DNA from: Ferrovibrio sp. MS7
GTDB taxonomy: Bacteria > Pseudomonadota > Alphaproteobacteria > Ferrovibrionales > Ferrovibrionaceae
NCBI RefSeq assembly: GCF_038404985.1
Contig: NZ_JBBKBA010000003.1
Span: 186,001-250,000 of the forward strand
Length of the DNA stretch: 64,000 bases
Reading direction: 5' to 3'
Numbering within the stretch: the stretch's first letter is position 1; the number at the start of each line of letters is the position of its first letter. Under the pieces are notes generated by a model. The model saw only the letters and a program-made list of their open reading frames with translations, was not told the origin of the DNA and searched no databases. Below are positions 35,052-45,430 of this stretch, one piece after another. Both the position numbers and the translations under genes were made by a program.

Positions 35052-36173
35052 ATGGAACGTCGTAAATTCCTCAAGGGCGCGGCTTTCGCCGGCGCCGGCA
35101 GCCTCGGGGTTGCCGCGAGCTTCCCGGCTCCGGCCATCGCGCAGGCCCTGCCCGAAATCAAGTGGCGTATCGCGTCGAGCTTCCCGAAGAGCCTCGACAC
35201 CATCTATGGCGGCGCCGAAGTCGTTGCCAAGCGCGTGGCTGAACTGACCGACAACAAGTTCCAGATGCGCGTGTTCGCCGCGGGCGAAATCGTGCCCGGC
35301 CTGCAGGTGCTCGATGCCGTGCAGAACGGCACTGTCGAAGCTGGCCACACCGTCAGCTACTACTATGTCGGCAAGGACCCGACCTTTGCCTTCGACGCCT
35401 GCATGCCGTTCGGCCTGAACGTGCGCCAGCAGAATTCGTGGATGCGCCTCGGCGGCGGCCTCGAGCTGATGCGCGAGTTCTATGCCGGCTACAACATCGT
35501 GCAGTTCCCGGCCGGCAATACCGGCACCCAGATGGGCGGCTGGTTCCGCAAGGAAATCAAGACCGTCGAGGACCTCAAGGGCCTGAAGTTCCGCATCGCG
35601 GGCATCGCCGGCCAGATCCTCACCAAGCTGGGCGTGGTGCCGCAGCAGATTGCCGGCGGCGACATCTACCCCGCCCTTGAAAAGGGCACCATCGACGCGG
35701 CCGAGTGGGTCGGCCCCTACGACGATGAGAAGCTCGGCTTCAACAAGGTGGCCAAGTACTACTACTACCCGGGTTGGTGGGAAGGTGGCCCGCAGGTCTC
35801 GCTGCAGATCAACAAGCCGCAGTGGGATGGCCTGCCGAAGCCGTATCAGGCCGCGATCGAAACCGCCTGCTCGGAAGCCACCCTGTGGATGCTGGCCAAG
35901 TATGATGCGCAGAACCCGGTGGCGCTGCGCCGCCTGGTCGGTTCGGGCACCCTGCTGCGTCCGTTCCCGAACGCTGTAATGGAAGCCTGCTTCGACGCTG
36001 CCAACGAAGTCTACGCGGAAATCGCGGCCAAGAACGACAAGTTCAAGAAGGTCTACGAGCCGTGGAAGAAGTATCGCGATGAGCAGCTGCAGTGGTTCCG
36101 TGTTGCCGAAGGCACCTTCGACAACATCATGACCCGCGTTTCGACCCGCAAGCCGGCGGCGAAGAAGCAGTAA
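35052..36173 (+). CDS. TRAP transporter substrate-binding protein, TakP-like (copy 1)
   Basis: Periplasmic receptor of 373 residues for a TRAP carrier. The twin-arginine signal [16 protein letters not shown] with cleavage after IAQ implies folded export by Tat. The mature part shows [16 protein letters not shown] and [20 protein letters not shown], then PGWWEGGP, as in the 2-oxo-acid (TakP) and related monocarboxylate TRAP receptors; this ligand class is inferred. AGGGAG precedes ATG 35052. It is followed by a near duplicate (36434), and its cognate membrane genes dctQ-dctM lie on the opposite strand at 37644-39807. Confidence 0.93.
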   Translation: MERRKFLKGAAFAGAGSLGVAASFPAPAIAQALPEIKWRIASSFPKSLDTIYGGAEVVAKRVAELTDNKFQMRVFAAGEIVPGLQVLDAVQNGTVEAGHTVSYYYVGKDPTFAFDACMPFGLNVRQQNSWMRLGGGLELMREFYAGYNIVQFPAGNTGTQMGGWFRKEIKTVEDLKGLKFRIAGIAGQILTKLGVVPQQIAGGDIYPALEKGTIDAAEWVGPYDDEKLGFNKVAKYYYYPGWWEGGPQVSLQINKPQWDGLPKPYQAAIETACSEATLWMLAKYDAQNPVALRRLVGSGTLLRPFPNAVMEACFDAANEVYAEIAAKNDKFKKVYEPWKKYRDEQLQWFRVAEGTFDNIMTRVSTRKPAAKKQ

Positions 36174-36221
36174 CGGCGTTACTTTCCGCCGTGTGCAGAT
36201 AATTGCAAACGGCAGATTTTA

Positions 36222-36257
36222 CGGGCCCTGATCGCAAGATCAGGGCCCGTTTCGTTT
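36222..36257 (+). terminator. Strong Rho-independent terminator between the two TRAP receptor genes
   Basis: Arms of 12 bp (36222-36233 and 36238-36249) are perfect complements around GCAA, followed by TTTCGTTT. It separates the two receptor genes, so copy 2 needs its own promoter. Confidence 0.9.
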
Positions 36258-36367
36258 CGGTTTGTTTATGCGAATTATGATTGCCGCACACGCGCACCCA
36301 TGCATAAGCTGCGTGCATCGTTTTCATCCGGCCAAAGAAAAATTGGGGGTGCCGGGTGGACGCGTAG

Positions 36368-37555
<1,188 letters not shown>

Positions 37556-37585
37556 TCGGTCGCGCTTCATAGCCCAAAAACAGGA

Positions 37586-37618
37586 ACGGCCGGTCCACAA
37601 GGACCGGCCGTTTTCTTG
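37586..37618. terminator. Terminator between convergent TRAP receptor and dctM genes
   Basis: Two 11-bp perfect arms (37586-37596 and 37601-37611) flank ACAA. TTTTC follows on the plus strand, and a matching T-run follows the hairpin on the minus strand (from the AAAAAC at 37576-37581), so it can end both transcripts. Confidence 0.85.
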
Positions 37619-37643
37619 TTCGCGATGATCTGGAAAAACCGGA

Positions 37644-39197
37644 TCAGTCCGCCTTTTCTTCTTCCTCGGACTCCTCGTCCTCGGTCTCGCTAGGCTGCTG
37701 CTCTTGCGGCTGGCCGCCAAACGCCTGGTTCGGATCGGTGGCTTCTTCCGCTGCCTCGCCCTCTTCGTCGGCCGGATCCGAACTTGGGATCACAATCTCG
37801 ACCTTGGACGGATCGACCTTCACACCGCGGTCGAGGCCGACATAGACCATCTGCGGGAAGATGATGACCAGCGCCACCATGATGATCTGGATGCACACAA
37901 ACGGCACGGCGCCCCAGTAGATCTGGCCGGTGGTGACCTTCGGGATCAGCTTGCCGGTGATCTTGTCGATATAGTCGGCAGCCGGTGCCACGCTGCGCAA
38001 GTAGAACAGCGCAAAGCCGAACGGCGGGTGCATGAACGAGGTCTGCATGTTGACGCCGAGCAGCACGCCAAACCAGATCAGGTCGATGCCCAGCTTTTCG
38101 GCGACAGGCCCGAGCAGCGGCACCACGATGAAGGCCAGCTCGAAGAAATCGAGGAAGAAGGCGAGCAGGAACACCATGATGTTGACGACGATCAGGAAGC
38201 CGATCTCGCCTCCCGGCAGGCCGGTGAGCAGATGCTCGACCCAGAGGTCGCCATCCACCGCGCGGAAAGTGAGGCCGAACACCGTCGAGCCGATCAGGAT
38301 GAAGATCACGAAGGCCGACAGCTTCGTCGTCGAATCCATCGCCTGGCGGGTCAGCGACCAGGTCATCTTGCGCTTGATCAGCGCCAGGATGATGGCGCCG
38401 GCCGCACCCATGGCGCCGCCTTCGGTCGGTGTTGCCACGCCGATGAAGATGGTGCCGAGCACCAGGAAGATCAGCACCAGCGGCGGCACCAGCGACACCA
38501 GCACGCGATAGGCCAGCTTGGCGCCGCGCAGCGGGCGGGCTTCCGGCGGCAAAGCCGGCGCGGCTGCAGGCTTGATCATGGTGACCAGGAAGACATAGCC
38601 GGCATACATCGACGCCAGCACCAGGCCGGGAACCATCGCGCCGGCATACATGTCGCCAACCGAACGGCCGAGCTGGTCGGCCATCACAATCAGCACCAGG
38701 CTGGGCGGAATGATCTGCGCCAGCGTGCCGGATGCCGCGATAACGCCAGAGGCGAGCCGTCGGTCATAGCCGTAGCGCAGCATGATCGGCAGCGAGATCA
38801 GGCCCATGGAGATAACCGACGCCGCCACGACGCCGGTGGTGGCCGCCAGCAATGCGCCGACGAAGATCACCGCATAGGCCAGGCCGCCGCGCAGTGGGCC
38901 GAAAAGCTGCCCAATGGTATCGAGCAAGTCCTCCGCCATGCCAGAGCGTTCCAGGATCAAGCCCATGAAGGTGAAGAATGGGATCGCCAGCAGCGTGTCG
39001 TTGCGCATGATGCCGAACACACGTTCCGGCAGCGCCTGGAACAAGGCCGGCGTCAGCAGGCCGAGTTCGATGCCGATGAAGCCGAACAGGAAACCATTGG
39101 CGGCCAGAGCGAAGGCGACCGGGTAGCCCATCAGCAGGAAGAACACCAGCGCCACGAACATCACCGGCGCCAGGTTATGGGTCAGAAATTCAACCAT
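37644..39197 (-). CDS. dctM: TRAP transporter large permease subunit DctM, with acidic tail
   Basis: Protein of 517 residues that forms the ion-coupled transport channel, with about twelve hydrophobic segments, including FFTFMGLILERSGMAEDLL and GVNMQTSFMHPPFGFALFYL near the C-terminal half. After residue 465 there is an unusual cytoplasmic or periplasmic tail of about 50 residues, roughly 40% Asp/Glu with Gln and Pro, ending EESEEEEKAD. It begins 19 nt after dctQ. Both are transcribed toward the TRAP receptor genes on the other strand. Confidence 0.94.
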   Translation of the reverse strand: MVEFLTHNLAPVMFVALVFFLLMGYPVAFALAANGFLFGFIGIELGLLTPALFQALPERVFGIMRNDTLLAIPFFTFMGLILERSGMAEDLLDTIGQLFGPLRGGLAYAVIFVGALLAATTGVVAASVISMGLISLPIMLRYGYDRRLASGVIAASGTLAQIIPPSLVLIVMADQLGRSVGDMYAGAMVPGLVLASMYAGYVFLVTMIKPAAAPALPPEARPLRGAKLAYRVLVSLVPPLVLIFLVLGTIFIGVATPTEGGAMGAAGAIILALIKRKMTWSLTRQAMDSTTKLSAFVIFILIGSTVFGLTFRAVDGDLWVEHLLTGLPGGEIGFLIVVNIMVFLLAFFLDFFELAFIVVPLLGPVAEKLGIDLIWFGVLLGVNMQTSFMHPPFGFALFYLRSVAPAADYIDKITGKLIPKVTTGQIYWGAVPFVCIQIIMVALVIIFPQMVYVGLDRGVKVDPSKVEIVIPSSDPADEEGEAAEEATDPNQAFGGQPQEQQPSETEDEESEEEEKAD

Positions 39198-39216
39198 GAT
39201 AAGAAATCCTTCGCGC

Positions 39217-39807
39217 TCAGGACTGCTTGGCGGCTTGATGCTCTTGCTGGATCTCCTGGATCAGCTCGAGCTCGGAATCCACCTTCTTCGGCGCGGGATT
39301 GGGGATCAGCCCCATCAGGAAGGCGACACGCTTGATCAATTCGGAAATGCCTTGCAGCGACAGCAGCGCGAAGCCGACCGGCACCAGCAGCTTCACCGGC
39401 CAGCGGATCAGGCCGCCGGCATCGGATGACATCTCGTTGCGAACCCAGGATTCAATGAACATCGGCCAGGCCAGATACATGATCACCAGCGACATCGGCA
39501 GCAGGAACAGCACCGTGCCGAAAATGTCGATCCAGGTCAGGGTGCGCTCGGAGAAGCGGCTGACGACGACATCGATGCGGATATGCTCGTTGCGCAGCAG
39601 GGTGTAGCCGGAGGCCAGCAGGAACACGCCGGAGAACAGGTACCACTGCACTTCCAGCCAGCCATTCGAGCTGGTGTGAAACAGGTAACGCACGCTGGCA
39701 TTACCGGCGCTTATGACCACGGCGGCCAGCACCAGCCAGTAGACCAGGCGGCCAACGCGCTCGTTCAGCGCATCGATCAGCCGGCTCAAAGCAAGCAATA
39801 TCGTCAC
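39217..39807 (-). CDS. dctQ: TRAP transporter small permease subunit DctQ
   Basis: Protein of 196 residues with four membrane segments (for example VYWLVLAAVVISAGNASVRY, then WYLFSGVFLLASGYTLLR, then the helix near YLAWPMF), the DctQ plan. The start is a GTG at 39807 preceded by AAGGGGACTCCC; the longer frame upstream is rejected because it would have no site. It supports DctM in membrane assembly. The C-terminal tail (after about residue 170) is charged and cytoplasmic. Confidence 0.88.
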   Translation of the reverse strand: MTILLALSRLIDALNERVGRLVYWLVLAAVVISAGNASVRYLFHTSSNGWLEVQWYLFSGVFLLASGYTLLRNEHIRIDVVVSRFSERTLTWIDIFGTVLFLLPMSLVIMYLAWPMFIESWVRNEMSSDAGGLIRWPVKLLVPVGFALLSLQGISELIKRVAFLMGLIPNPAPKKVDSELELIQEIQQEHQAAKQS

Positions 39808-40124
39808 GGGAGTCCCCTTCCCTAAAGCCTGCCGGTGCGGGCCACAATTCCCCGTCGGCGGGCGCGCAATAACATTACCCGGAGCCGCGCTCAAGGGTCG
39901 CGGCCTCGATTTGCCGGCCTTTGCGGCCTGGCAGGATGTTGCCTCCCTGTCGAGGCGCTACCGATATAGCAGCGTCACGGGAAATTGCGAAGCCATTTCC
40001 CCTTTTTGAGTAGCGTGCAAACCCATCAGAAGCCTAGTAAATTCCTTGCAAATTCCGCTGGCTCGGGTACCACTTTGCCGAATCTGCCCAATTTTACAGC
40101 AGTATCCCAGGGGCCCGGATTGGC
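39808..40124. other. Intergenic region between dctQ and hybrid kinase
   Basis: This 317-bp divergent region holds no gene I can support. It must contain promoters for dctQM and the kinase. I see no clear -35/-10 pair, hairpin terminator or operator. Confidence 0.5.
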
Positions 40125-42446
40125 ATGACCATCCGGGGCAAACTGGCCGCCGCCTTCGCGGTGGCGGTGCTGGCCGCCGCCGGCCTTGGCGTCGCTGCCC
40201 TGCTGGCCCTGTGGGGTGTCGGCGACCTGGTGGTGCGGATGTATGACCAGCCGCTGCAGAGCATCAATTTCGCCCGTTCGGCCCAGACCAGCTTCGCGGT
40301 GCTGGAACTGGCCAATCGGGAATTCGACTCCAAAGACGCCCAACGCATCCGGGAGCAGATTGAAATCGTTGAGGCCCGTAACGGTGATTTTCTCGGCGAC
40401 CTGCAGGTGGCCGAAGAGCGCGGCATCTCGCCCAGCATCCGCGATATCGCAGCCGATATCCGGACACTGAATGGCGAATGGCTGGCGGCGGCCAAGGTCG
40501 CACTGCAGATGCGTGCCAACCATGGTGAACTGGAAGCGGCCGTGCTGCGCCGCGAGGCCAGCGCCAACGCCATTCTGGAAAAGCTGGAAATCCTCACCCA
40601 GATCGCTGCCGCCGATGGCTTCGTGTTCCGCATGGATGCGGAAGCCGCCGTCGAGCGCGCCAAACAGCGCACGCTGCTGGTGATCGCCGGCCTGGTGCTG
40701 GTGATCTTCGGCGTCGCCTTTCTGCTGATCCGCGACATCGTGGTGCCGCTGAATACCATGACCCAGATGATGTTCCGCCTCGCTGGCGGCGAGCGCGACA
40801 TCCAGCCGCCGCATCTGCAGCGGCGCGACGAGGTCGGCCGCATGGCGCGCTCGCTCGGCGTGTTCCGCACGGCGATGATCGAAGTGGAGGAAGCTCGCGA
40901 GAAGGCAGAGGCCGCCACCCGCGCCAAATCTGAATTCCTCGCCATGATGAGCCACGAAATCCGCACGCCGATGAACGGCGTGCTGGGCCTGACCCGGCTG
41001 CTGCTGCGCACCGATCTCGACCGCGAGCAGACCGATCTCGCCAGCACGGTGCTGCAATCGGGCGAGGCCTTGCTGGCGATTCTCAACGACATCCTGGATT
41101 TCTCCAAGCTGGAGGCGGGCCGCGTCGATCTTGAGCATATCGACTTCGACCTGGCAGCCGTGCTGCGCGGCGCGGTGAAGCTGATGCGCAGCCGGGCCGA
41201 GGAAAAGGACCTGGAGATCGGTTTCGATTTCCCGATGGATGTGGCGCGCTATCACAAGGGCGATCCGGGGCGGCTGCGCCAGGTGCTGCTGAATCTGATC
41301 GGCAATGCCATCAAGTTCACCGAGCAAGGTCGCGTCTGGGTCACCGCCACGCGGCTCGGCGATGCGGCAAACGGCGGCGACCGCCTGCGTTTCGGAGTGC
41401 GTGACACCGGCATCGGCATCGCGCCGGAAAATATTGGCAAGCTGTTTGGCAGCTTCGCCCAGGCCGACTCATCCATTACCCGCCGCTTTGGCGGCACTGG
41501 CCTGGGCCTCGCCATCAGCCGCAAGCTGGTGGAGGCCATGGGCGGCCAGATTGGCGTCGAGAGCCAGCTTGGCAAGGGCAGCACCTTTTGGTTCGAAATC
41601 GATCTGGATGCCGGTGTTGCACCCAAGACCAGCGAGGAACTCGCCGCCAGCCGTCCGGCGATGCCGGCCTTGCGGATTCTGGTGGCTGAGGACAATCCCG
41701 TGAATCGCAAGGTGATCGGCGGCATGCTGGCCGAGGGCGGGCATCAAGTGGATTTTGCCGTGAACGGCCGCGAAGCCGTGACGATGGCGCTGGCGGCGGA
41801 TTACCGGCTGATCCTGATGGACGTGCATATGCCCGAGCAAGATGGCCGTGCCGCCACCCGCGCGATCCGCGCCGCCGGCGGTCCTCGCGCCGAGGTACCG
41901 ATCATCGCGGCCACGGCCTCCCTGTCGCCTGACGGCATCCGCTCCTGCCTCGATGCCGGCATGAACGATTATGTCGCCAAGCCAATCAATCCGGCTGCGC
42001 TGGATGACGCCATGCGCCGGGTGCTGGGGCTGGGCGGCGACGCGCCCCCCCTGCCGCCAGCCGAGCCGCTTTCGCTGGTCGAACGTCTTGATGCCGATGC
42101 CGCCCCCTTCGACGATGCCGTGCTGGAGCAGCTCAAGACCGATCTCGGACCAGAAATCGTGGTGGAACTGATAGATGCCTTCTTCGAAGCGGCTGAGCAG
42201 CTTGAACGGGATTTCGCCGCCCAGGCCCCCGCCGGCGACTGGAACGCCATCGGACTTGGCGCCCATAGCCTGAAAAGCTCCGCCGGCAGCTTGGGGCTGG
42301 CCCGGCTCTATCGCAGCGCCGGGCTGCTGGAGGAACTGGGCCGTGGCGGCGAGGATGCGGAAGCGGCAAAAGCTCTAGTTGTATTGCAAAATGACCTAAA
42401 AGACGGCATGGAATGGCTGGCCAACAGGCGCCAGGAACTGGCGTGA
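40125..42446 (+). CDS. Hybrid sensor histidine kinase with receiver and Hpt domains
   Basis: Membrane kinase of 773 residues. The order is: first membrane segment (8-30), an extracytoplasmic helical sensor (30-170), second membrane segment (about 184-206), HAMP, HisKA with phospho-His near 277 ([12 protein letters not shown]), HATPase ([15 protein letters not shown]), a receiver domain with the acceptor Asp near 566 ([11 protein letters not shown]), and an Hpt domain with His near 714 ([11 protein letters not shown]). It is thus a complete internal phosphorelay. It is followed by the CheY-like gene 21 nt downstream, its likely final acceptor. Confidence 0.94.
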   Translation: MTIRGKLAAAFAVAVLAAAGLGVAALLALWGVGDLVVRMYDQPLQSINFARSAQTSFAVLELANREFDSKDAQRIREQIEIVEARNGDFLGDLQVAEERGISPSIRDIAADIRTLNGEWLAAAKVALQMRANHGELEAAVLRREASANAILEKLEILTQIAAADGFVFRMDAEAAVERAKQRTLLVIAGLVLVIFGVAFLLIRDIVVPLNTMTQMMFRLAGGERDIQPPHLQRRDEVGRMARSLGVFRTAMIEVEEAREKAEAATRAKSEFLAMMSHEIRTPMNGVLGLTRLLLRTDLDREQTDLASTVLQSGEALLAILNDILDFSKLEAGRVDLEHIDFDLAAVLRGAVKLMRSRAEEKDLEIGFDFPMDVARYHKGDPGRLRQVLLNLIGNAIKFTEQGRVWVTATRLGDAANGGDRLRFGVRDTGIGIAPENIGKLFGSFAQADSSITRRFGGTGLGLAISRKLVEAMGGQIGVESQLGKGSTFWFEIDLDAGVAPKTSEELAASRPAMPALRILVAEDNPVNRKVIGGMLAEGGHQVDFAVNGREAVTMALAADYRLILMDVHMPEQDGRAATRAIRAAGGPRAEVPIIAATASLSPDGIRSCLDAGMNDYVAKPINPAALDDAMRRVLGLGGDAPPLPPAEPLSLVERLDADAAPFDDAVLEQLKTDLGPEIVVELIDAFFEAAEQLERDFAAQAPAGDWNAIGLGAHSLKSSAGSLGLARLYRSAGLLEELGRGGEDAEAAKALVVLQNDLKDGMEWLANRRQELA

Positions 42447-42467
42447 TGGCGCGGGAATGGATGCTGA

Positions 42468-42878
42468 ATGCTTGAGGATACCAAGGTAGCGGGTTTCGAA
42501 CGGCTGCAGGTGCTGCTGGTGGAGGATGATGCCTTCGCCCAGCGTCTGGCCGCCAGCGTGCTCAAGCAGCTTGGTATTACCAAGCTGGTGGTGGTGAAGG
42601 ATGGCCAGGCGGCCATCGACCAGCTCAATCACGAAGACACAAGGTACGACCTGATCATCTCCGACTGGAACATGCCCAATGTCACCGGGCTGGACCTGCT
42701 GAAGCACGTGCGCAAGACCTGGGAGAACATGCCGTTCCTGATGTTGACCGGCAATGCCAACGAGGAATTCGTCCGCATCGCCCAGGCCAACAAGGTGGAT
42801 GCCTATATCATCAAGCCGTTTTCACCGGCACAATTGAAGCAGAAGATCATGGCGCTCTTCCGGATGAAGCCGCTGTAA
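42468..42878 (+). CDS. CheY-like single-domain response regulator
   Basis: Receiver-only protein of 136 residues with acceptor Asp66 (LIISDWNMP), the Asp-Asp pair near 20-21 (VEDDAF) and Lys near 116 (IIKPFSP). It has no DNA-binding domain, so output is by protein interaction, as in CheY. It follows the hybrid kinase by 21 nt and probably receives phosphate from its Hpt domain. The next two genes may encode its partners, but this is inference. Confidence 0.92.
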   Translation: MLEDTKVAGFERLQVLLVEDDAFAQRLAASVLKQLGITKLVVVKDGQAAIDQLNHEDTRYDLIISDWNMPNVTGLDLLKHVRKTWENMPFLMLTGNANEEFVRIAQANKVDAYIIKPFSPAQLKQKIMALFRMKPL

Positions 42879-42919
42879 AATTAAACCCATGTAAACCAGA
42901 CCAAGGCCAGGATCGCGGC

Positions 42920-43363
42920 ATGTGGCGAAATGTTGCCAAGCGCCTGACCGGCAAGCAGCCGGCTCCCGACCCGGGTCCCTCGCCCCGGGACCTGGAGCGT
43001 GTTGACCGCATCCTGAGCAAGATTTCCGAGGAGACCTTCCTGGTTTTCGATCTGCTGAAAGACGGCATGGTCAAGGAAGCCTCGTTCAAGACCGTCGAGG
43101 AAAGCATCACCAAGAATTCCATCCTCGCCACCTTCGAGCAGGTGCGCGCGGATGCCTATGGCGATGTGGCGCAGATCGCCCGCGAGCATGCCCGCCGTTT
43201 CGCCCAGGCTGCACTGGACATGCCTGAGCCACAGCAGCGCCAATTCGCCCTCTCCGTGGCGCAGGCTTTCGAACGCTTCTCCAAGCAGCTCCAGGTCGCC
43301 CAGCGCAAGCTCAACGATGCCGAACCCGGCGGTGCGGCGGCGCTCAAAGAGCCCAAATCCTGA
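42920..43363 (+). CDS. Hypothetical helical protein downstream of the CheY-like gene
   Basis: Unrecognised protein of 147 residues, rich in charged and amphipathic helix (DLERVDRILSKISEETFLVF, then QAALDMPEPQQRQFALSV). It has no signal peptide or membrane segment, so is cytoplasmic. ATG 42920 follows AGGA. It lies 41 nt after the CheY-like gene on the same strand and may be part of its signalling unit. Function unknown. Confidence 0.7.
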   Translation: MWRNVAKRLTGKQPAPDPGPSPRDLERVDRILSKISEETFLVFDLLKDGMVKEASFKTVEESITKNSILATFEQVRADAYGDVAQIAREHARRFAQAALDMPEPQQRQFALSVAQAFERFSKQLQVAQRKLNDAEPGGAAALKEPKS

Positions 43364-43487
43364 GCCACCAGGACCGGGCCGTTTCCTCGTTTTCCTGCCG
43401 TAATTTATAGAGACCCTTGCCAAAGCGCGCAGAGGGCGCGATACAGATTTCAACGCTTTGTAACGGGGCTTTGTGACGGGGGTAGAG

Positions 43488-44669
43488 ATGTTCGGCTTTG
43501 GCGCGCGGGTCTACGACTACGAAATCTACGTCATGATCGATGGCCGCTGGCGCCTCGACAAACGCCTGGAAGGCGAACCCGGCACCGGCAAGGCCGCGGC
43601 CGAGATCCTGGAAAAGAATGCCATCGCCCAGGCCAACGCCCTGCTCAATGTCGGCGACTTCTCGGCGGTGAAGGTGATCCGCACCTCCGACAAATCCAAT
43701 ACCCAGACCGAGATCTACAGCAAGACCGCCACCGTGCGGCCGAAGGTGATGCAGACGCGGCCCTACAAGGGCGTTTTTCCGATCTGCGACACGGTCTATG
43801 CCTTCACCACGCGCGAGGCCTGCCGCGGCTTCGGCGCGGTGTTTCGCGAGTTCCTGGACAAGCAGAACTGCACCGCCGTGGAGCTGCTGCATTCGCCGCA
43901 GCAGCAGCGCAAGCTGGCCGACCAGAGCAACTTCCTGCGTGCCGGCATCTATATCCTGGCCGGTTCCCAGACCCAGCCGGGCCTGCCCAGCCAGGCCGAG
44001 CGCAGCAAGAAGCTGGAAGCCCTGTTCGACAAGCTGATCAGCCATACCCGCAATGCGCTGGCCGAGAAGAATATGCCGAGCCTGGAGACCGGCAACTTCG
44101 ACACCCTGATCGAACGCATGAATGGCCGCTACCAGCAGCCCGGCGATGCCCGCTTCTACATCTTCTTCCAGGTCTCGAAGGTGCTGATCCAGTTGCCGAG
44201 CTATGCCGCCAAGCTGGACTGGGTGCTGAAGCTGATGGCGCAGCGCACGCATGCCGAAAACGATGTGCTGCTGGACGAGATCGCCGCTTCCTGCCTCGAC
44301 TCTTCCACCCTGGTGCAGGACCTGCTGGGCCACCGCGCCAATCTCTCCGATGCGCTCACAGCCCTGGCCGAGCTTTCTGCCGGCAAGCTGGAAATCCCGG
44401 CCACGCCGCAGGCCGATCCGTTGCTGGCGGCGGTGAATGCCATGCTGGCGCAGAACCGCCTGCCGCTCTGCGTCGAGACCTTGTGGGACCGCATCCATTC
44501 CAACCTGACGTCCAAGGCGCTGCTGGCCAAGAACGATCCGAAGAAGGAATGGCAGCTCACCCGCAACCTGAATCACAAGCTGCTCTCCATGGCACCGCCG
44601 GCCTTCAAGGACCAGATCGACCATGCCGGCCGCATGCGCATGGAGCGCGTGCGCGACATGCAGAGTTGA
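43488..44669 (+). CDS. Conserved-type hypothetical protein (about 393 aa)
   Basis: Soluble protein without signal peptide or membrane segment that I cannot assign to a family. Its N-terminus (GARVYDYEIYVMIDGRWRLD) looks like a beta domain, and the rest is helical, with Cys and charged motifs scattered. I prefer ATG 43488 over the upstream GTG 43473 because GGGGG lies 6 nt before the ATG. It follows the 147-aa gene by 124 bp on the same strand. The GST gene begins 6 nt after its stop, so those two may be co-transcribed. Confidence 0.75.
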   Translation: MFGFGARVYDYEIYVMIDGRWRLDKRLEGEPGTGKAAAEILEKNAIAQANALLNVGDFSAVKVIRTSDKSNTQTEIYSKTATVRPKVMQTRPYKGVFPICDTVYAFTTREACRGFGAVFREFLDKQNCTAVELLHSPQQQRKLADQSNFLRAGIYILAGSQTQPGLPSQAERSKKLEALFDKLISHTRNALAEKNMPSLETGNFDTLIERMNGRYQQPGDARFYIFFQVSKVLIQLPSYAAKLDWVLKLMAQRTHAENDVLLDEIAASCLDSSTLVQDLLGHRANLSDALTALAELSAGKLEIPATPQADPLLAAVNAMLAQNRLPLCVETLWDRIHSNLTSKALLAKNDPKKEWQLTRNLNHKLLSMAPPAFKDQIDHAGRMRMERVRDMQS

Positions 44670-44675
44670 TCGCAC

Positions 44676-45314
44676 ATGCTCAGGATCTGGGGCCGCCCGA
44701 GTTCGGTGAATGTGCAGAAAGTGCTGTGGGCCGCCGATGAACTGGGCCTGGCCTACGAGCATATCGTGGTCGGCGGCAAGTTCGGCGGCACCGATGGCGC
44801 CGCTTATGGCGCGCTCAACCCCAACCGCCTGGTGCCTTCGATCCAGGATGATCCGGAAACGCCCGGTGGTGCGCCGGTGACGATCTGGGAAAGCAACAGC
44901 ATCACGCGCTACCTCGCCGCCCGCTACGGCGCCGGCACGTTATGGCCCGCCCTGCCCGGCCAGCGCAGCGAGGCCGACCGCTGGATGGACTGGGCCCTCA
45001 CCATCATCGGCGAGCCGCTGCGGGTGCTGTTCTGGGGTTTCATTCGCGATCCCGCCCATGCGGTGCCGGAAGCGATGCAGCAGGCCGAAGCGCAGGCAGC
45101 ACAATACTGGGCACGGCTGGATGCCCACCTCGCCGACCGCGCTTATGTTGCCGGCGATGCCTTCAGCATGGGCGACATCCCGGTCGGCTGCTTCGTGCAA
45201 CGCTGGTTGAACTTCCCGATCACACGGCCTTCGCTGCCGCATCTGGAAGCCTGGCACGAACGGCTGAGCCAGCGCCCGGCCTATGCCAAGCATGTCATGG
45301 TGCGGATGGAGTGA
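44676..45314 (+). CDS. Glutathione S-transferase family protein
   Basis: Protein of 212 residues with the thioredoxin-like N-terminal GST domain (LRIWGRPSSVNVQKVLWAAD, then NRLVPSIQDD and WESNSITRYLAARYG, which is the glutathione-binding segment) and a helical C-terminal domain ending with the FSMGDIPVGC N-capping box. The SSVNV stretch puts the catalytic Ser in the N-terminal loop, as in beta/theta-like GSTs. The substrate is unknown. Confidence 0.92.
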   Translation: MLRIWGRPSSVNVQKVLWAADELGLAYEHIVVGGKFGGTDGAAYGALNPNRLVPSIQDDPETPGGAPVTIWESNSITRYLAARYGAGTLWPALPGQRSEADRWMDWALTIIGEPLRVLFWGFIRDPAHAVPEAMQQAEAQAAQYWARLDAHLADRAYVAGDAFSMGDIPVGCFVQRWLNFPITRPSLPHLEAWHERLSQRPAYAKHVMVRME

Positions 45315-45336
45315 GCGGCGCTCGCCCATAATGCCT

Positions 45337-45418
45337 GAGACCCGCGGGTCAAGCCCGCGGGTGACGAGATGAGATACTGATTGAATGCGTCATCCCCAGC
45401 CTTGAGCCGGGGATCTCA
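45337..45418. repeat. Inverted pair of 31-bp palindromic repeats (REP-like), copy 2
   Basis: Units at 45337-45367 and 45388-45418 belong to the same family as 8435-8513: GAGA(T/C), arm, TCAAG, complementary arm, (A/G)TGACG, here with the left unit direct and the right unit inverted, 20 bp apart. Arm bases differ from copy 1 but remain complementary. The pair sits between the convergent GST and pentapeptide genes. Confidence 0.85.
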
Positions 45419-45430
45419 CGCCGGATGAAC

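Noticed and set aside
39808-40124. Sigma-54 promoter in the dctQ-kinase gap
   Set aside because: A TGGC and a TTGC occur, but the spacing does not fit the -24/-12 consensus.
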